A stretch of DNA of 40,759 bases from a virus: IMG/VR virus record IMGVR_UViG_3300042935_000644, positions 1 through 40,759 of that record. One strand, written 5' to 3'. The translations under genes were made by a program, and so were the position numbers. Below the pieces are notes generated by a model. The model made no database searches. It was given only the letters and a program-made list of their open reading frames with translations, and was not told where the DNA came from. Shown here piece after piece: positions 18,808 to 27,912 of this stretch. Within the stretch, counting starts at the first letter, position 1, and every line of letters starts with the position of its first letter.

Positions 18808-19826
18808 CTTGCAACTCCGTAATGCTTCTCAACTTTAGCAATCAAATCTTTCTGCATGCCAAGGTCTTCACGGAATGCATCAAGCATCTTGTCCTTACCT
18901 TGCCAACGACCTTCACCAAATGAGTAGTAAGCGCCAGCACGGGTAATGACCTCAATGGCAATACCAATGTTCAGCATGTCCTTAAGGGTGTCATAGTCAC
19001 CCTTTTCAAATCCTTGTGTTTGGGCAAAGTAAAAGTCAATAACTGCACTCTGATTGGGGCGGTAAGTCTTATTCTTAAGCGTGCGAGCCTTAATAGTTTG
19101 ACCTACAACTTCGTCCTTATCCTTTAACCACTCATCACGCTTAACTTCAACACGAGTAAAGTATGCAAAGTTCTTTGCTAGACCACCTGGAGTAGTACGT
19201 GGATCGCCCCACATAACACCAATCTTCTGCCTCCACTGGTTAATCATTAAGCCAGTGCATACACGTTCATCAACAATCAAAGAGCGCTTCTGTGCCTCTG
19301 AGGATTTGCGAAAGAACTTAGAGGTAAGGCGAGCACCTAGACCAACAGTAAACTCTTCCATTGTCTTTTCTGATTCATCCCCAGGAACTAACGCTGGAAG
19401 GGAGTCAATAACAATAAGGTCTACCGCACGATTAGCCATAACCCTAATCACAAGGTTGTATGCCTGCTCCATGATGTTAGTTTCAACAATCCACATGCGC
19501 TCTAGGTCAACACCAATTGACTCTGCATACTCAGGGACAAACTCCTCAGCAGCAATCCATAGACAAATAAACTCAGGATTTAGTTTTTGATTTTCTGCAA
19601 TGGTCTTAAACGCAAGAGCAGTTTTACCAGAGGACTCTTCACCAATGATCTCACTCCACTGGTTTACGGGCCAGCCGCCACCAAGCATGAGGTCGTATGA
19701 CAAGATGCCAGTAGACAACCTCTCTAGTTTTCCACGGGTATCACTACCCTTAACAATTGTCCCTAATCCGTACTGCTTGTTGACTGAGTTGACAATTGAA
19801 GAAAGGCTATCCCAATTTGTGTCCAT
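18804..19826 (-). CDS. recA: RecA-family recombinase
   Basis: A 340-residue protein, close to the bacterial RecA length. Walker A is GEESSGKTA at 62-70. The catalytic glutamate is probably E94 or E95 in WIAAEEFVPE. Walker B is LIVIDSLPAL (137-146). The segment TPGGLAKNFAYFTRVEVKR matches the RecA core. It would pair and exchange homologous strands in phage recombination or recombination-dependent replication. The start MDTNWDSL follows AGGAGAAA; a longer in-frame start is unlikely. It sits between a zinc-ribbon gene and two nuclease genes. Confidence 0.93.
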   Translation of the reverse strand: MDTNWDSLSSIVNSVNKQYGLGTIVKGSDTRGKLERLSTGILSYDLMLGGGWPVNQWSEIIGEESSGKTALAFKTIAENQKLNPEFICLWIAAEEFVPEYAESIGVDLERMWIVETNIMEQAYNLVIRVMANRAVDLIVIDSLPALVPGDESEKTMEEFTVGLGARLTSKFFRKSSEAQKRSLIVDERVCTGLMINQWRQKIGVMWGDPRTTPGGLAKNFAYFTRVEVKRDEWLKDKDEVVGQTIKARTLKNKTYRPNQSAVIDFYFAQTQGFEKGDYDTLKDMLNIGIAIEVITRAGAYYSFGEGRWQGKDKMLDAFREDLGMQKDLIAKVEKHYGVAR

Positions 19827-19839
19827 GTATTTCTCCTGT

Positions 19840-20208
19840 TCATGCTGACCAAGATATTTGATCCGCTTGTTCGTATAGTCCGTTCCAGCCACACTCAAAG
19901 CATCTCGGTGCAGGTACGTTACCACCTGCCGATGCATTTGCACGACTAAACACGTTTTTACTTCCACATCTTGGGCAAGACAAACCACCATCTAAACGTT
20001 GTGCTTCCCCACCCTTCCATGAGCGTAAAGCCGTACCCATGTCAACTTTTCCATCAGCATCAGGAACAGGTCTTGCTTGCTCTGATGCTTGAACTATTGC
20101 ACGAGCCTGTTGTTGTAGTGCTGGCAAAATATGATTAGGTGTAGTCGGCACCGCAGGTCTACGTTCTACTGTTTTATTGTTTAACTTGTTGTCCCACCAA
20201 CTAGCCAT
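19840..20208 (-). CDS. Zinc-ribbon protein
   Basis: A 122-residue protein. The C-terminal C78-x2-C81 (CPRCGSKNVFSR) and C103-x2-C106 (CFECGWNG) form a zinc ribbon; the first 60 residues are Pro/Gln-rich and flexible. I recall this C-terminal ribbon in many actinophage proteins of unknown role. Lying between polymerase and recA, it probably contacts nucleic acid or a replication protein. The ATG overlaps the upstream gene by 8 bases. Confidence 0.75.
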   Translation of the reverse strand: MASWWDNKLNNKTVERRPAVPTTPNHILPALQQQARAIVQASEQARPVPDADGKVDMGTALRSWKGGEAQRLDGGLSCPRCGSKNVFSRANASAGGNVPAPRCFECGWNGLYEQADQISWSA

Positions 20209-20587
20209 CGTAATCCATCTCCTCTTCCCAATCTAAAAAACTGTCAGGTGATATTAAAGCAATAACATTGTTCTCTAGCAACTTCTGAACAAGAGCCATC
20301 CCATATGACAGCAATACTGTCTTTGATCCGTCAACCATCCTAGTACTAGGTTTCTCATCTTCACCCATGGTAACTTCTAAAACTTCTGTAAACCAATTAA
20401 CTGCTTCTTCAACCTCATCGTACACACCAAAATCATGTAAAACATCCCATTGGGAGTTAATTAATTCGGATTCCATATCTTGTACTTCTTTAGATGGTGG
20501 TGTAAGACCCATATGTTGGGCCAGTTCTTGACCAGATGGTAATGAGAGCATTAAACAAAAGTTTCGTTTTTCACCGACAGATCTCAT
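20201..20587 (-). CDS. Hypothetical acidic protein downstream of DNA polymerase
   Basis: A 128-residue acidic protein. The ATG (MRSVGEKRNFCLMLS) overlaps the polymerase stop as ATGA. It is mainly helical, with a repeated aromatic/acidic pattern (VEEAVNWFTEVLEV) and an acidic end (FLDWEEEMDYDG). It may be a polymerase accessory protein judged by coupling alone; no family is recognised. Confidence 0.72.
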   Translation of the reverse strand: MRSVGEKRNFCLMLSLPSGQELAQHMGLTPPSKEVQDMESELINSQWDVLHDFGVYDEVEEAVNWFTEVLEVTMGEDEKPSTRMVDGSKTVLLSYGMALVQKLLENNVIALISPDSFLDWEEEMDYDG

Positions 20588-22635
20588 TTTCCTTTTGCCT
20601 CCGACCAACTAGTTGCTGCATGACAGGACACTTTAAGTGTTACTCCCATAATACTCCTGCCATGCCCCATTGCAGAAACTAACGTCTGCATTGCAGACTC
20701 TTCTTCTTCTTTAGGGGCAATAACCACAAGTTCGTCATGTACCTGTACCAGCATCTTGACATTGGTACCACTAAACGCTGCGTCCACGTCAATCATAGCC
20801 TGTTTACAAATGTCTGCGGCACTTCCTTGAATAATGGCGTTGATGGCTTGACGTTGGGCACGAGAAACATCAAATTGCCTAGTCAAGTTAAGACCAGGAA
20901 GCCTCCTACGCCTACCACTCAAGGTAGATACGTAGCCTGCCTTTGTACCTAAAGCAATGGCAACTTGCTTCCACTTGGTTAGGCCAGAGAAACTTTTATA
21001 GTAAGCGTTAAGAATCTCTTCAGCATGTTCATCAGAGATGCCTGTCGTCCTAGCCAGTTTTGCAGAGCCACCACCATAGGCAGTAAGGAAGTTCACACCC
21101 TTACCAATCTGGCGCTCCTCTGAAGTTACTTCTGACAAATCTTTCCTAAAGACTGCTGCCGCTGTAGCGGCGTGAATGTCCTCATTGTTTTTAAAAATGC
21201 GAAGTAACTGGGGGTCTTGACTAAACATCGCCATAACACGCAACTCAATTTGATCGTAGTCAGCAACTAACATGGTGTATCCCTCAGGCGGAACAAACAA
21301 CCCTCGGATGCTGGAGTCACGTGGAATGTTCTGCAAGTTTGGGTCATTGGATGACAACCTACCTGTAGCAGTTCGGTGCAGGTTATAGGAGGGGTGCAAC
21401 TTCCCGTTATTTAGTTTAGGGATCAAACCATCAACGTAAGTAGATTTTAACTTCTGTAGTTCAGAATATGAAAGCAGTAAAGGAACCAAAGGGTGATCCT
21501 CTCGTAACTTCTCTAGGGCTTCCATGTCTACGGATGGTGCACCTTTAGGTGTTTTCTTGTGGGGCTTCAAACCTAAACCACCATCACGCTTTTTGTTAAA
21601 CAAGTACTGTTGCTTGTCTTTATTGGAGTCAGGGTTAAACCCTGCGTAGGACATATCAGTAATTTCAAGCAAGCAATCACGTTGTTTAATCTCTAAATCT
21701 TTACGAAGGTCTTTGAGGGCACTGGTCTTTACCGTGATTCCCTCATCTTCCATGTTCATAATTACTCGCAAAACTTCCATATCTTGTTTAAGTGCTGGCA
21801 AAATAGATTCTGAGAGGCGCAACTTAGCCTTCAATTTGGTATACAGCAACCAAGTCCAACGAGCATCCAAATGCACGTAACGAGCCGCTTTATCAAAGGG
21901 AACCGTATCAATAACAGATCCTAACTTGCCTTCTTTTGCGTAAGCATCATGCCCATCAAAGTTACGCATAATTAGTTTCTTCAATGAAAACTCAGGGACA
22001 TTCTCATCTTCAAGGTGTTGGAGAATCATTGTGTCCATGTATGGACCTGGTGGTAGTTCTCCGTAGTACTTCTTAATAGAGCGAGCATCAAACTTTACGT
22101 TATGTCCTACCTTGATGAGGTCACTAAAGAAAATTGGGCGCAACGCCTCAAAGACCTCTGAACGAGACAGTTGTGGTGGTGCAGGCGAATACTCTCCAGG
22201 AATGACGTACTTAGCCTTAGCCATAGACTCGTTGCCGTTTTCTAGCAACTTACGATAGCCAGTTGGTGGAATGGTTGTACCATCGCCCCGTTGTTCAGGA
22301 ACAATAATGTCTCCTAATTTGTGGCCCATTGGTATTGCCCATGAGTGCCCTGCCGTAGCAATGCTGATCCAAAACACCTCATTACGAAGAGGGTCTAGGG
22401 CTAAGTCTTTTAAGTACCTAGAACGAATTGTTTCCGTTGAACTAGCAATTATGGCGCTCCCTGGGTTCTTGAGAGTTGCAATGTGTTCCTTACACTCTTT
22501 TTCAAAAAGTTTAAGAAAATCATCATGCCTCTCAAGAACCCCACGGGATTCCACGTCAAAAGCAAACTCTCCTGCTTTTGTTACTACTTCTACAAGGGTT
22601 GTCAACTGCTCTACGGTGTGCACCGTATGACGCAT
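20584..22635 (-). CDS. polA: Family A DNA polymerase (Pol I-like, with 3'-5' exonuclease)
   Basis: A 683-residue polymerase with two domains. The DnaQ-type proofreading domain has D27-x-E29 (FDVES), VGHNVKFDAR (176-185, D183) and YVHLD (253-257, D257). The polymerase domain has motif A VADYDQIELR with catalytic D459, motif B R508-x3-K512-x7-Y520, and motif C QVHDE with D634. The 5' nuclease domain of bacterial Pol I is absent, as in most phage versions. It copies phage DNA with the helicase and primase encoded upstream. The YDQIE variation in motif A replaces the usual Ser with Asp461. Confidence 0.96.
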   Translation of the reverse strand: MRHTVHTVEQLTTLVEVVTKAGEFAFDVESRGVLERHDDFLKLFEKECKEHIATLKNPGSAIIASSTETIRSRYLKDLALDPLRNEVFWISIATAGHSWAIPMGHKLGDIIVPEQRGDGTTIPPTGYRKLLENGNESMAKAKYVIPGEYSPAPPQLSRSEVFEALRPIFFSDLIKVGHNVKFDARSIKKYYGELPPGPYMDTMILQHLEDENVPEFSLKKLIMRNFDGHDAYAKEGKLGSVIDTVPFDKAARYVHLDARWTWLLYTKLKAKLRLSESILPALKQDMEVLRVIMNMEDEGITVKTSALKDLRKDLEIKQRDCLLEITDMSYAGFNPDSNKDKQQYLFNKKRDGGLGLKPHKKTPKGAPSVDMEALEKLREDHPLVPLLLSYSELQKLKSTYVDGLIPKLNNGKLHPSYNLHRTATGRLSSNDPNLQNIPRDSSIRGLFVPPEGYTMLVADYDQIELRVMAMFSQDPQLLRIFKNNEDIHAATAAAVFRKDLSEVTSEERQIGKGVNFLTAYGGGSAKLARTTGISDEHAEEILNAYYKSFSGLTKWKQVAIALGTKAGYVSTLSGRRRRLPGLNLTRQFDVSRAQRQAINAIIQGSAADICKQAMIDVDAAFSGTNVKMLVQVHDELVVIAPKEEEESAMQTLVSAMGHGRSIMGVTLKVSCHAATSWSEAKGK

Positions 22636-22640
22636 GTTAA

Positions 22641-23363
22641 CTACCTAGCGTCAAGCAGTTCAGTAGCAACTTCCAACAAGTCAGAGCGTGTTGGGATTTG
22701 GATGATGCTTGGGTCATAGGCGTTGTTTACCAAGACCTTCATACCGTCCTCTGTGATTGGAGTAAGTTTCCACTCTTCAAGGTCACGCTCACGAACCATC
22801 TGCAAGATGGTCTGTGTCTGTGCTCCCTTGCCAGTCTTGGAAACTGCCCAGTAATGCTTAGACAGTGGTCCTTGACGTGGGTCAAGATGGAAGTTCTTCA
22901 ACTGGTCAATCAACCGAACACCAACCTCAAACGACTTAACGACTGAGTCTTCTCCATTTGCAAGCAACGCAATGTTGAATGCAAACTTGGTGCTTGGGCG
23001 ATTACCTGCATCACATAGCGGGCAACCATTTGGGTCATCGTGCAAGCAAACAAATGACTTTTGGCCTTGACGACCATCAATCCAGTGTGTGCGAAATGAA
23101 GCGTATGGCTCATCTTCAAGAAACTTAATTACTTGTGTTTCCTCAAGAACCTTAAAACGCTGTGCGTAAGGTGATGCTGCTTCTTGAACACGATCTGCTG
23201 CACCCCAACCACGCTTAATGGTTCGGGCTGTTGCAACTCCTGTGCTGGCTGGTTCAAAACCAGTATCGGGCTTTGCCGTTACTGCTGGTTTTTCTGTAGG
23301 TGCCGTAGGAGTTGCAAACTCCTGTTCGTCATCTTCGTAATCATCATAGCGGTTCGTTGTCAT
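22641..23363 (-). CDS. Single-stranded DNA-binding protein (phage type)
   Basis: A 240-residue protein with an acidic disordered N-terminus (DDYEDDEQEF) and a basic-aromatic core. C106, H108, C114 and C117 (FVCLHDDPNGCPLC) form a zinc site in the position seen in gp32-like and actinophage SSB proteins. It directly precedes the polymerase, with a 5-base gap. Expected role: covering template DNA and coordinating polymerase and recombinase. SSB identity is inferred from the zinc loop and its neighbours. Confidence 0.75.
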   Translation of the reverse strand: MTTNRYDDYEDDEQEFATPTAPTEKPAVTAKPDTGFEPASTGVATARTIKRGWGAADRVQEAASPYAQRFKVLEETQVIKFLEDEPYASFRTHWIDGRQGQKSFVCLHDDPNGCPLCDAGNRPSTKFAFNIALLANGEDSVVKSFEVGVRLIDQLKNFHLDPRQGPLSKHYWAVSKTGKGAQTQTILQMVRERDLEEWKLTPITEDGMKVLVNNAYDPSIIQIPTRSDLLEVATELLDAR

Positions 23364-23395
23364 GTGTACTTTCTCTGCTTTCTGTTGTTTGTTTT

Positions 23396-23815
23396 TTACT
23401 TAGTCCATTGTTCTTTAATGTGCTTTTTAAAACCTGCCCAGTTTGCTTTATTGGGTTGGGGATTATCCAAACCAAAATGCTGTACTGAGTAGATAAGTAA
23501 CTCTACCTGCTTTCTGCTGTAAAGTCTACGACCCTTAGCAGTTTTTCCTGGAAGTTGTTGACCATAAGGTGCAGGTGCCCTAAAGGTCGCTGTCGGGATA
23601 AATCCCTTTGTTTCCCAAGATCTTATAGTTACCGCTTTGCGATTTAACGCTTTGGCAACCTCCCCCACCGTGTAAAAAGTTTGCTCTTCACCACGAATAG
23701 AATAGACAATAGGGTGCAACAAAGAAAAAGGATCTTCAATCCTTGTTGGCTTTCGCTTTTTCCTGTTTTTCGGAGGAGTTTTGCCAGGGTAATCATTTAA
23801 ACTTTCAGAGCCCAT
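23396..23815 (-). CDS. MerR-type helix-turn-helix regulator
   Basis: A 139-residue protein. The DNA-binding domain is at about 48-108: YTVGEVAKALNRKAVTIRSW (48-67), ETKGFIP, then GRRLYSRKQVELLIYS, matching the MerR N-terminal winged helix. A basic N-terminal arm (PKNRKKRKPTR) precedes it and there is no sensor domain after it. It may regulate the replication operon. It overlaps the preceding gene by 19 bases. Confidence 0.78.
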   Translation of the reverse strand: MGSESLNDYPGKTPPKNRKKRKPTRIEDPFSLLHPIVYSIRGEEQTFYTVGEVAKALNRKAVTIRSWETKGFIPTATFRAPAPYGQQLPGKTAKGRRLYSRKQVELLIYSVQHFGLDNPQPNKANWAGFKKHIKEQWTK

Positions 23816-24216
23816 GTTTCTTTCTCTACGTAAAAAGTCTTAATTGTTTCTTGGATGGCATCATTGTTCCATGCAAGACCAAGAAGTTTATCCTCACTGA
23901 GGACTTCAACAATTTCCCTCACAGTTTCCCAGTGACCATTCTGTTTTGCCCATGCCTCAGCAGCACTAGAATTAAACGACTTAGAAATCCTACGCTCACG
24001 CTTAAATTCTAAGTCACCCATATCAATCCAAAGGTTTCCCTTTTCGTCAGGCTGTCCATAGGTTACCAACATCTGTGTCAAATCAGCCTTTAAAGCATCA
24101 ACACGTTTCTGAGTCATTTCCAACATGTGTTTATGATTTTTATACTCATCCACAAGCATGCGGGTGTGCTGTTTATCAAAATCTGATGCTGGTGTTTCCC
24201 TTACAATTTGTGCCAT
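23797..24216 (-). CDS. Hypothetical helical protein
   Basis: A 139-residue protein. Residues 15-50 form a long helix with coiled-coil potential (MLVDEYKNHKHMLEMTQKRV). They are followed by a small strand-rich region (NLWIDMGDLEFKRERR) and a helical C-terminus. It is placed between the SNF2 helicase and the MerR-like regulator. No family is recognised; involvement in recombination is suggested only by neighbours. Confidence 0.72.
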   Translation of the reverse strand: MAQIVRETPASDFDKQHTRMLVDEYKNHKHMLEMTQKRVDALKADLTQMLVTYGQPDEKGNLWIDMGDLEFKRERRISKSFNSSAAEAWAKQNGHWETVREIVEVLSEDKLLGLAWNNDAIQETIKTFYVEKETWALKV

Positions 24217-24217
24217 G

Positions 24218-25762
24218 TTATACCTCCTTATGTCGTAGGAACTCTGAAAGAGCGCCTAAGTTTAATTGAAAACTTCCCTTGTTATCGTAACCACCATCAA
24301 TAAATGCTTTATTGATTCCTCGTTTTTCCTGCAACATTTCGTATTGCCTCTCTTCAATGCTACCTTTCATAACGAAGGAGACCACATTAACGTGTGGAAA
24401 CTCAGATGACAACCTAATGATTCTGGCTTCTCGTTGGTCTAGTTTGCCAGCACTCCATGGAAGGTCATAGGAGATAAGGTAATTGGCAATTGGTAGGTCA
24501 ACACCATAGCCACCTGCATCTGAGGAAAGAAATAGCCTGGTGTTTGGGTCGGTGGAAAACTCTTGTTTAGCCTTATCCCTATCCATCATGTCCATACCCC
24601 CCATAAATAGAACACTACGGGTGGTTGCTTTAGTTGCTTCTTGAATAAGGCGCAAATTGTTTTTAAAGAAAGAAAACAAAACAACTTTGTTCTTAGGATT
24701 TTCTTCTAAGACATCTGTAATGTACTGAACTACTGCATCAAGTTTAGGAGTATTAAAGTTATCTTGGATCAACCCTTGTGCTACTACTTGTGAAGCATGC
24801 TTGCTGCCTTGAGTGTTGCCGTCATCTAGGTACATTTCTGCAGACAACTTTACAAGCGCTGGGTTGTCACAGAACATACGTAGAGTAGTTAGGCGAGACA
24901 TAATATCTCCCTGTGCTTCCATGTTTTTATTGTTGCCGTAGTAATGGGCCCATAAATCAAAACCACGACCATGCTCAGTCATTGCTTTTTGAATAGCAGT
25001 CAATAGGTCTTCTGCTAACCTTCGGTAGGTTACTGCACCAAAGGAATCAAAAGGAACTGGAACTACTTGCTGAATTACTACAGGTAATTGGTCAGCAATA
25101 TCCTCACGAGTTTTACGGATCATTACATTTTCCATGCTGGTGTGTAATGACTTTAAATTTCTGTACCGTTTTGGTTTACCAAAGTGGTCACGCTCAATGA
25201 ATGTCCTGTCAAACACTTCAAACTTTCCAAGGATAGTTGGGTCAACAAACTCCATAATGGAGAACAACTCTTCTGGACGGTTCTCAATTGGTTGACCTGT
25301 TAGGGCAAACCTATAGTGGTATTTCTTTCCAAGGCGTTTGATTAGCCGTGAGCGCTTTGCTCTTGGGGTCTTAATCATGGTTGCTTCATCTACAACAATT
25401 GCATCAAACTTATGCTTTTCGTAGGAAGCAATGTCATTGGCAAGAGACTCAGGGTTGACAATAACGTACTGAGCACTTATGGCTGTTCTCCATAGTTTCT
25501 TCCTTGCAGCAATACCACCGTCAATAACAACACACGATGAGTCTGTAAACTTCTCAATCTCTCGTTTCCATTGGTACTTCAAAGAAGACGGTACGACAAT
25601 AAGTGTTTTACAAACCTCACCCATCACTTGCAAGTTTTCAATAGTTGCAATCGTAGTGATAGTCTTACCAGCACCCATCACAAGGGCCAAGAGCATTTGA
25701 CCACGGTCAACCATCTGTTCCGTGGCTTCTTCTTGAAAGGGGTATAACTTGCCCTTAAACAT
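24218..25762 (-). CDS. SNF2-like DNA helicase/translocase
   Basis: A 514-residue helicase. Motif I is VMGAGKT (28-34), motif II is VVDEAT (123-128), and motif III-like is ALTGQPIENRPEE. The second RecA domain ends with SSDAGGYGVDLPIANYLI and QREARIIRLS, where the final arginines match motif VI. This fits Swi2/Snf2 proteins such as phage-encoded UvsW-like or SNF2 translocases that remodel forks or protein-DNA complexes. An ATG start with a GGTGG site is preferred over a TTG one codon upstream. It overlaps the primase stop by 8 bases. Confidence 0.9.
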   Translation of the reverse strand: MFKGKLYPFQEEATEQMVDRGQMLLALVMGAGKTITTIATIENLQVMGEVCKTLIVVPSSLKYQWKREIEKFTDSSCVVIDGGIAARKKLWRTAISAQYVIVNPESLANDIASYEKHKFDAIVVDEATMIKTPRAKRSRLIKRLGKKYHYRFALTGQPIENRPEELFSIMEFVDPTILGKFEVFDRTFIERDHFGKPKRYRNLKSLHTSMENVMIRKTREDIADQLPVVIQQVVPVPFDSFGAVTYRRLAEDLLTAIQKAMTEHGRGFDLWAHYYGNNKNMEAQGDIMSRLTTLRMFCDNPALVKLSAEMYLDDGNTQGSKHASQVVAQGLIQDNFNTPKLDAVVQYITDVLEENPKNKVVLFSFFKNNLRLIQEATKATTRSVLFMGGMDMMDRDKAKQEFSTDPNTRLFLSSDAGGYGVDLPIANYLISYDLPWSAGKLDQREARIIRLSSEFPHVNVVSFVMKGSIEERQYEMLQEKRGINKAFIDGGYDNKGSFQLNLGALSEFLRHKEV

Positions 25763-26675
25763 CAAGCCACCAGGGGAATACTGAGGCTTGGCTAACTGCT
25801 GTAATTATTTGTGCGTGTGTCATTTCACCGATATCTTTTGCGTCCGTGTGTGCGTAGTGTAACCAGTTTACACCATGCCTGAATGCAGGTAACGCTTTTT
25901 GTAGTTTTTGGGCTGCAGAAATACCAGCAGAATCATTATCTAAAGCAATAATTAAACCGTCAAAGTGCTCTACAAGTAACCGTATCTGTTGTTTACTGAT
26001 GTGAGCACCATAGGAAGCGACACCACACACCCCAGAAACTACCGTAGCCAAACGTGCTGCATCCAAAGGTGACTCTACAAGTACACCAATCGTGCAATCT
26101 GCCTTATCAATACCAAACAATGTTTCAGACTTCTTTACACCGATGGGATAGTTACGAACCTGTGATGGTTGTTTTTCTTGCCAACCCAACAACTCCCCCA
26201 TAGGTGACACGATAGGTAAAATCCAAGCCTGCTTACCTTCATCAAACCTAATGCCATATTTTCGTGCCGAATCTCGGTCAATGCCCCGTGTGAACAACCA
26301 CTCGTCTGAAGGTGCGGGGAAAGAACTAAAAGACTTCCAATCAACTGTTGGCTTCTTTTCAAGGGGTGCAGTTGAGTTGAGCCTTTCTAAACCCTTAGCC
26401 ACAATAAAGGAGTGCACAGCAACAATAGAGTCAGACTCCCCAGTCAACTCAGAAACAAGTGAGGACAATGTCCCCTTAGCGCCACAGGAATAGCACAACC
26501 ATAAACCTGTGTGGGCATTCATAGACCACGAGGGTGATGCATCCTCCTTACCAACACGATTAAAGTGCACTGGGCAACGTGCAGAAATTTCGTTCTCACC
26601 GATACGCCGAACGTCCACACCTAAGTGCTGTAGCACATGTGCTACGTCAGTAATACCAGTTGTCTCGGTCATCAT
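25755..26675 (-). CDS. DNA primase (CHC2 zinc finger plus TOPRIM)
   Basis: A 306-residue primase. The zinc finger is C34-x2-H37 and C61-x2-C64 (ARCPVH; LWLCYSCGAKG). The TOPRIM domain has E201 in VLVESPLDAA and D246-x-D248 in IIALDNDSAG, the metal-binding residues. The C-terminal helicase domain of T7-type fusions is absent because a separate DnaB is encoded immediately upstream. It makes RNA primers on the lagging strand. Start at MMTETTG (26675; MTETTG at 26672 is equally possible), overlapping the helicase by 29 bases. Confidence 0.9.
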   Translation of the reverse strand: MMTETTGITDVAHVLQHLGVDVRRIGENEISARCPVHFNRVGKEDASPSWSMNAHTGLWLCYSCGAKGTLSSLVSELTGESDSIVAVHSFIVAKGLERLNSTAPLEKKPTVDWKSFSSFPAPSDEWLFTRGIDRDSARKYGIRFDEGKQAWILPIVSPMGELLGWQEKQPSQVRNYPIGVKKSETLFGIDKADCTIGVLVESPLDAARLATVVSGVCGVASYGAHISKQQIRLLVEHFDGLIIALDNDSAGISAAQKLQKALPAFRHGVNWLHYAHTDAKDIGEMTHAQIITAVSQASVFPWWLDV

Positions 26676-27912
26676 CTTTATCATCCCCTTCTTCTCCCAC
26701 TTCTGTAAAGTCCATGTTTGCCCAATCCCAGTTGATCCTAATTTCGCCAAGTGGTGCTGAACGAGCAAGGACGACACGAATGATTCCCTGATTCTCAATG
26801 TCAGGGTCAGACTCAACAGCAAGCACAAGGTCGGAGTCTTGGGCAAATGAAGAGGTGTAGCCAATAGAGTCTGCGGTTACCCTCCTGGACTTCTTGTTAC
26901 CCAACTTCCAAGACAAGACTTGAGTAGTACCTACAACAGGAATATCTTGGTTTTGGGCAAGGCGCTTTAATGCACGGGTGATATTGGTGAGCGCCTGTGG
27001 ACTACCTTTGGGCTCTCCTTGCTCATCGTCCATCAAGTACACACCGTCAATAAACAGAATGTCAGGTTGGTATTCCCGTACCTTTGCCGTAAGTGCGCTA
27101 ACGGTCGTAACAGATGCGGTGTCCTCGGTAATTACAAAAGGATGCATGTTCTTACGCATACGCAAGGTTTCACGAACCTTTTCAAACTCTTGGTCAGATA
27201 ATGACGCACGCAGAATATTGCTATATGGAACCTTAGCAACAATTGCGTCATAACGTGCTGCTTGCTCTTCGGCTGACATTTCAAAAGATACAAACAGTGG
27301 GCGCTTACCATGAATGTGTGCAGCATTAGCCATCATCAAAGTCATCAACGACTTACCCTTTTTGGCCTCACCAACAAAAGTAATCAACTGCTGAGGGCGG
27401 AGACCAGAAGTAATCCTGTCAAGACCTTGGATACCCGTAGGGATTCCACGAATAGCATTTGGCATTTTACGAAGTTCATCGTATTTGTCAACACGCTCTT
27501 CCCAAGTCTCAATTAAGTTGACATCTCGCAAGCGAGCAACATCAGCCCCAGCCTTCTGAACACCAGCCGCTAATATTTTAAATGCTTCAGTGGTATCCCC
27601 ACTTTGGATGGAAGGCATTGCCGCAGACATCGCTTCAACCAAGTTGCGATGGCGATATGTCGCATAGATTTCTGTAACAAGTGCGCTAAACGGTTCACCT
27701 TTAGCATCAAGAAACTTAATATCACCAAACTCTTGCTTGATAGCACGGGTGGTCGGAACCTCACCATGCTCCCTCCAAAAAGAAACCAACCATTCCCAAA
27801 CAATTGCCCACTCGGAAGTAAAGTGATGTGCTTTAACCCCATGCTTCATGGAGTACGAAAGGTCTTGCTCCTGAACTACTTTGCTAATTAATAGTTGTTC
27901 TGCACTAGCCAT
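26647..27912 (-). CDS. dnaB: DnaB-like replicative helicase
   Basis: A 421-residue helicase. A helical N-terminal domain (about 1-100) is followed by the RecA-like motor: GIPTGIQGLDRITSGL (156-171) leads to Walker A GEAKKGKS (181-188), then FVSFEMS with the catalytic E211, and Walker B ILFIDGVYL. This is a typical phage DnaB with a ring motor that unwinds the fork 5' to 3' on the lagging strand. The start ATG shares a base with the upstream stop (TGATG). It is loaded by the DnaC-like protein encoded at 28345-28986. Confidence 0.93.
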   Translation of the reverse strand: MASAEQLLISKVVQEQDLSYSMKHGVKAHHFTSEWAIVWEWLVSFWREHGEVPTTRAIKQEFGDIKFLDAKGEPFSALVTEIYATYRHRNLVEAMSAAMPSIQSGDTTEAFKILAAGVQKAGADVARLRDVNLIETWEERVDKYDELRKMPNAIRGIPTGIQGLDRITSGLRPQQLITFVGEAKKGKSLMTLMMANAAHIHGKRPLFVSFEMSAEEQAARYDAIVAKVPYSNILRASLSDQEFEKVRETLRMRKNMHPFVITEDTASVTTVSALTAKVREYQPDILFIDGVYLMDDEQGEPKGSPQALTNITRALKRLAQNQDIPVVGTTQVLSWKLGNKKSRRVTADSIGYTSSFAQDSDLVLAVESDPDIENQGIIRVVLARSAPLGEIRINWDWANMDFTEVGEEGDDKDDDRDNWYY

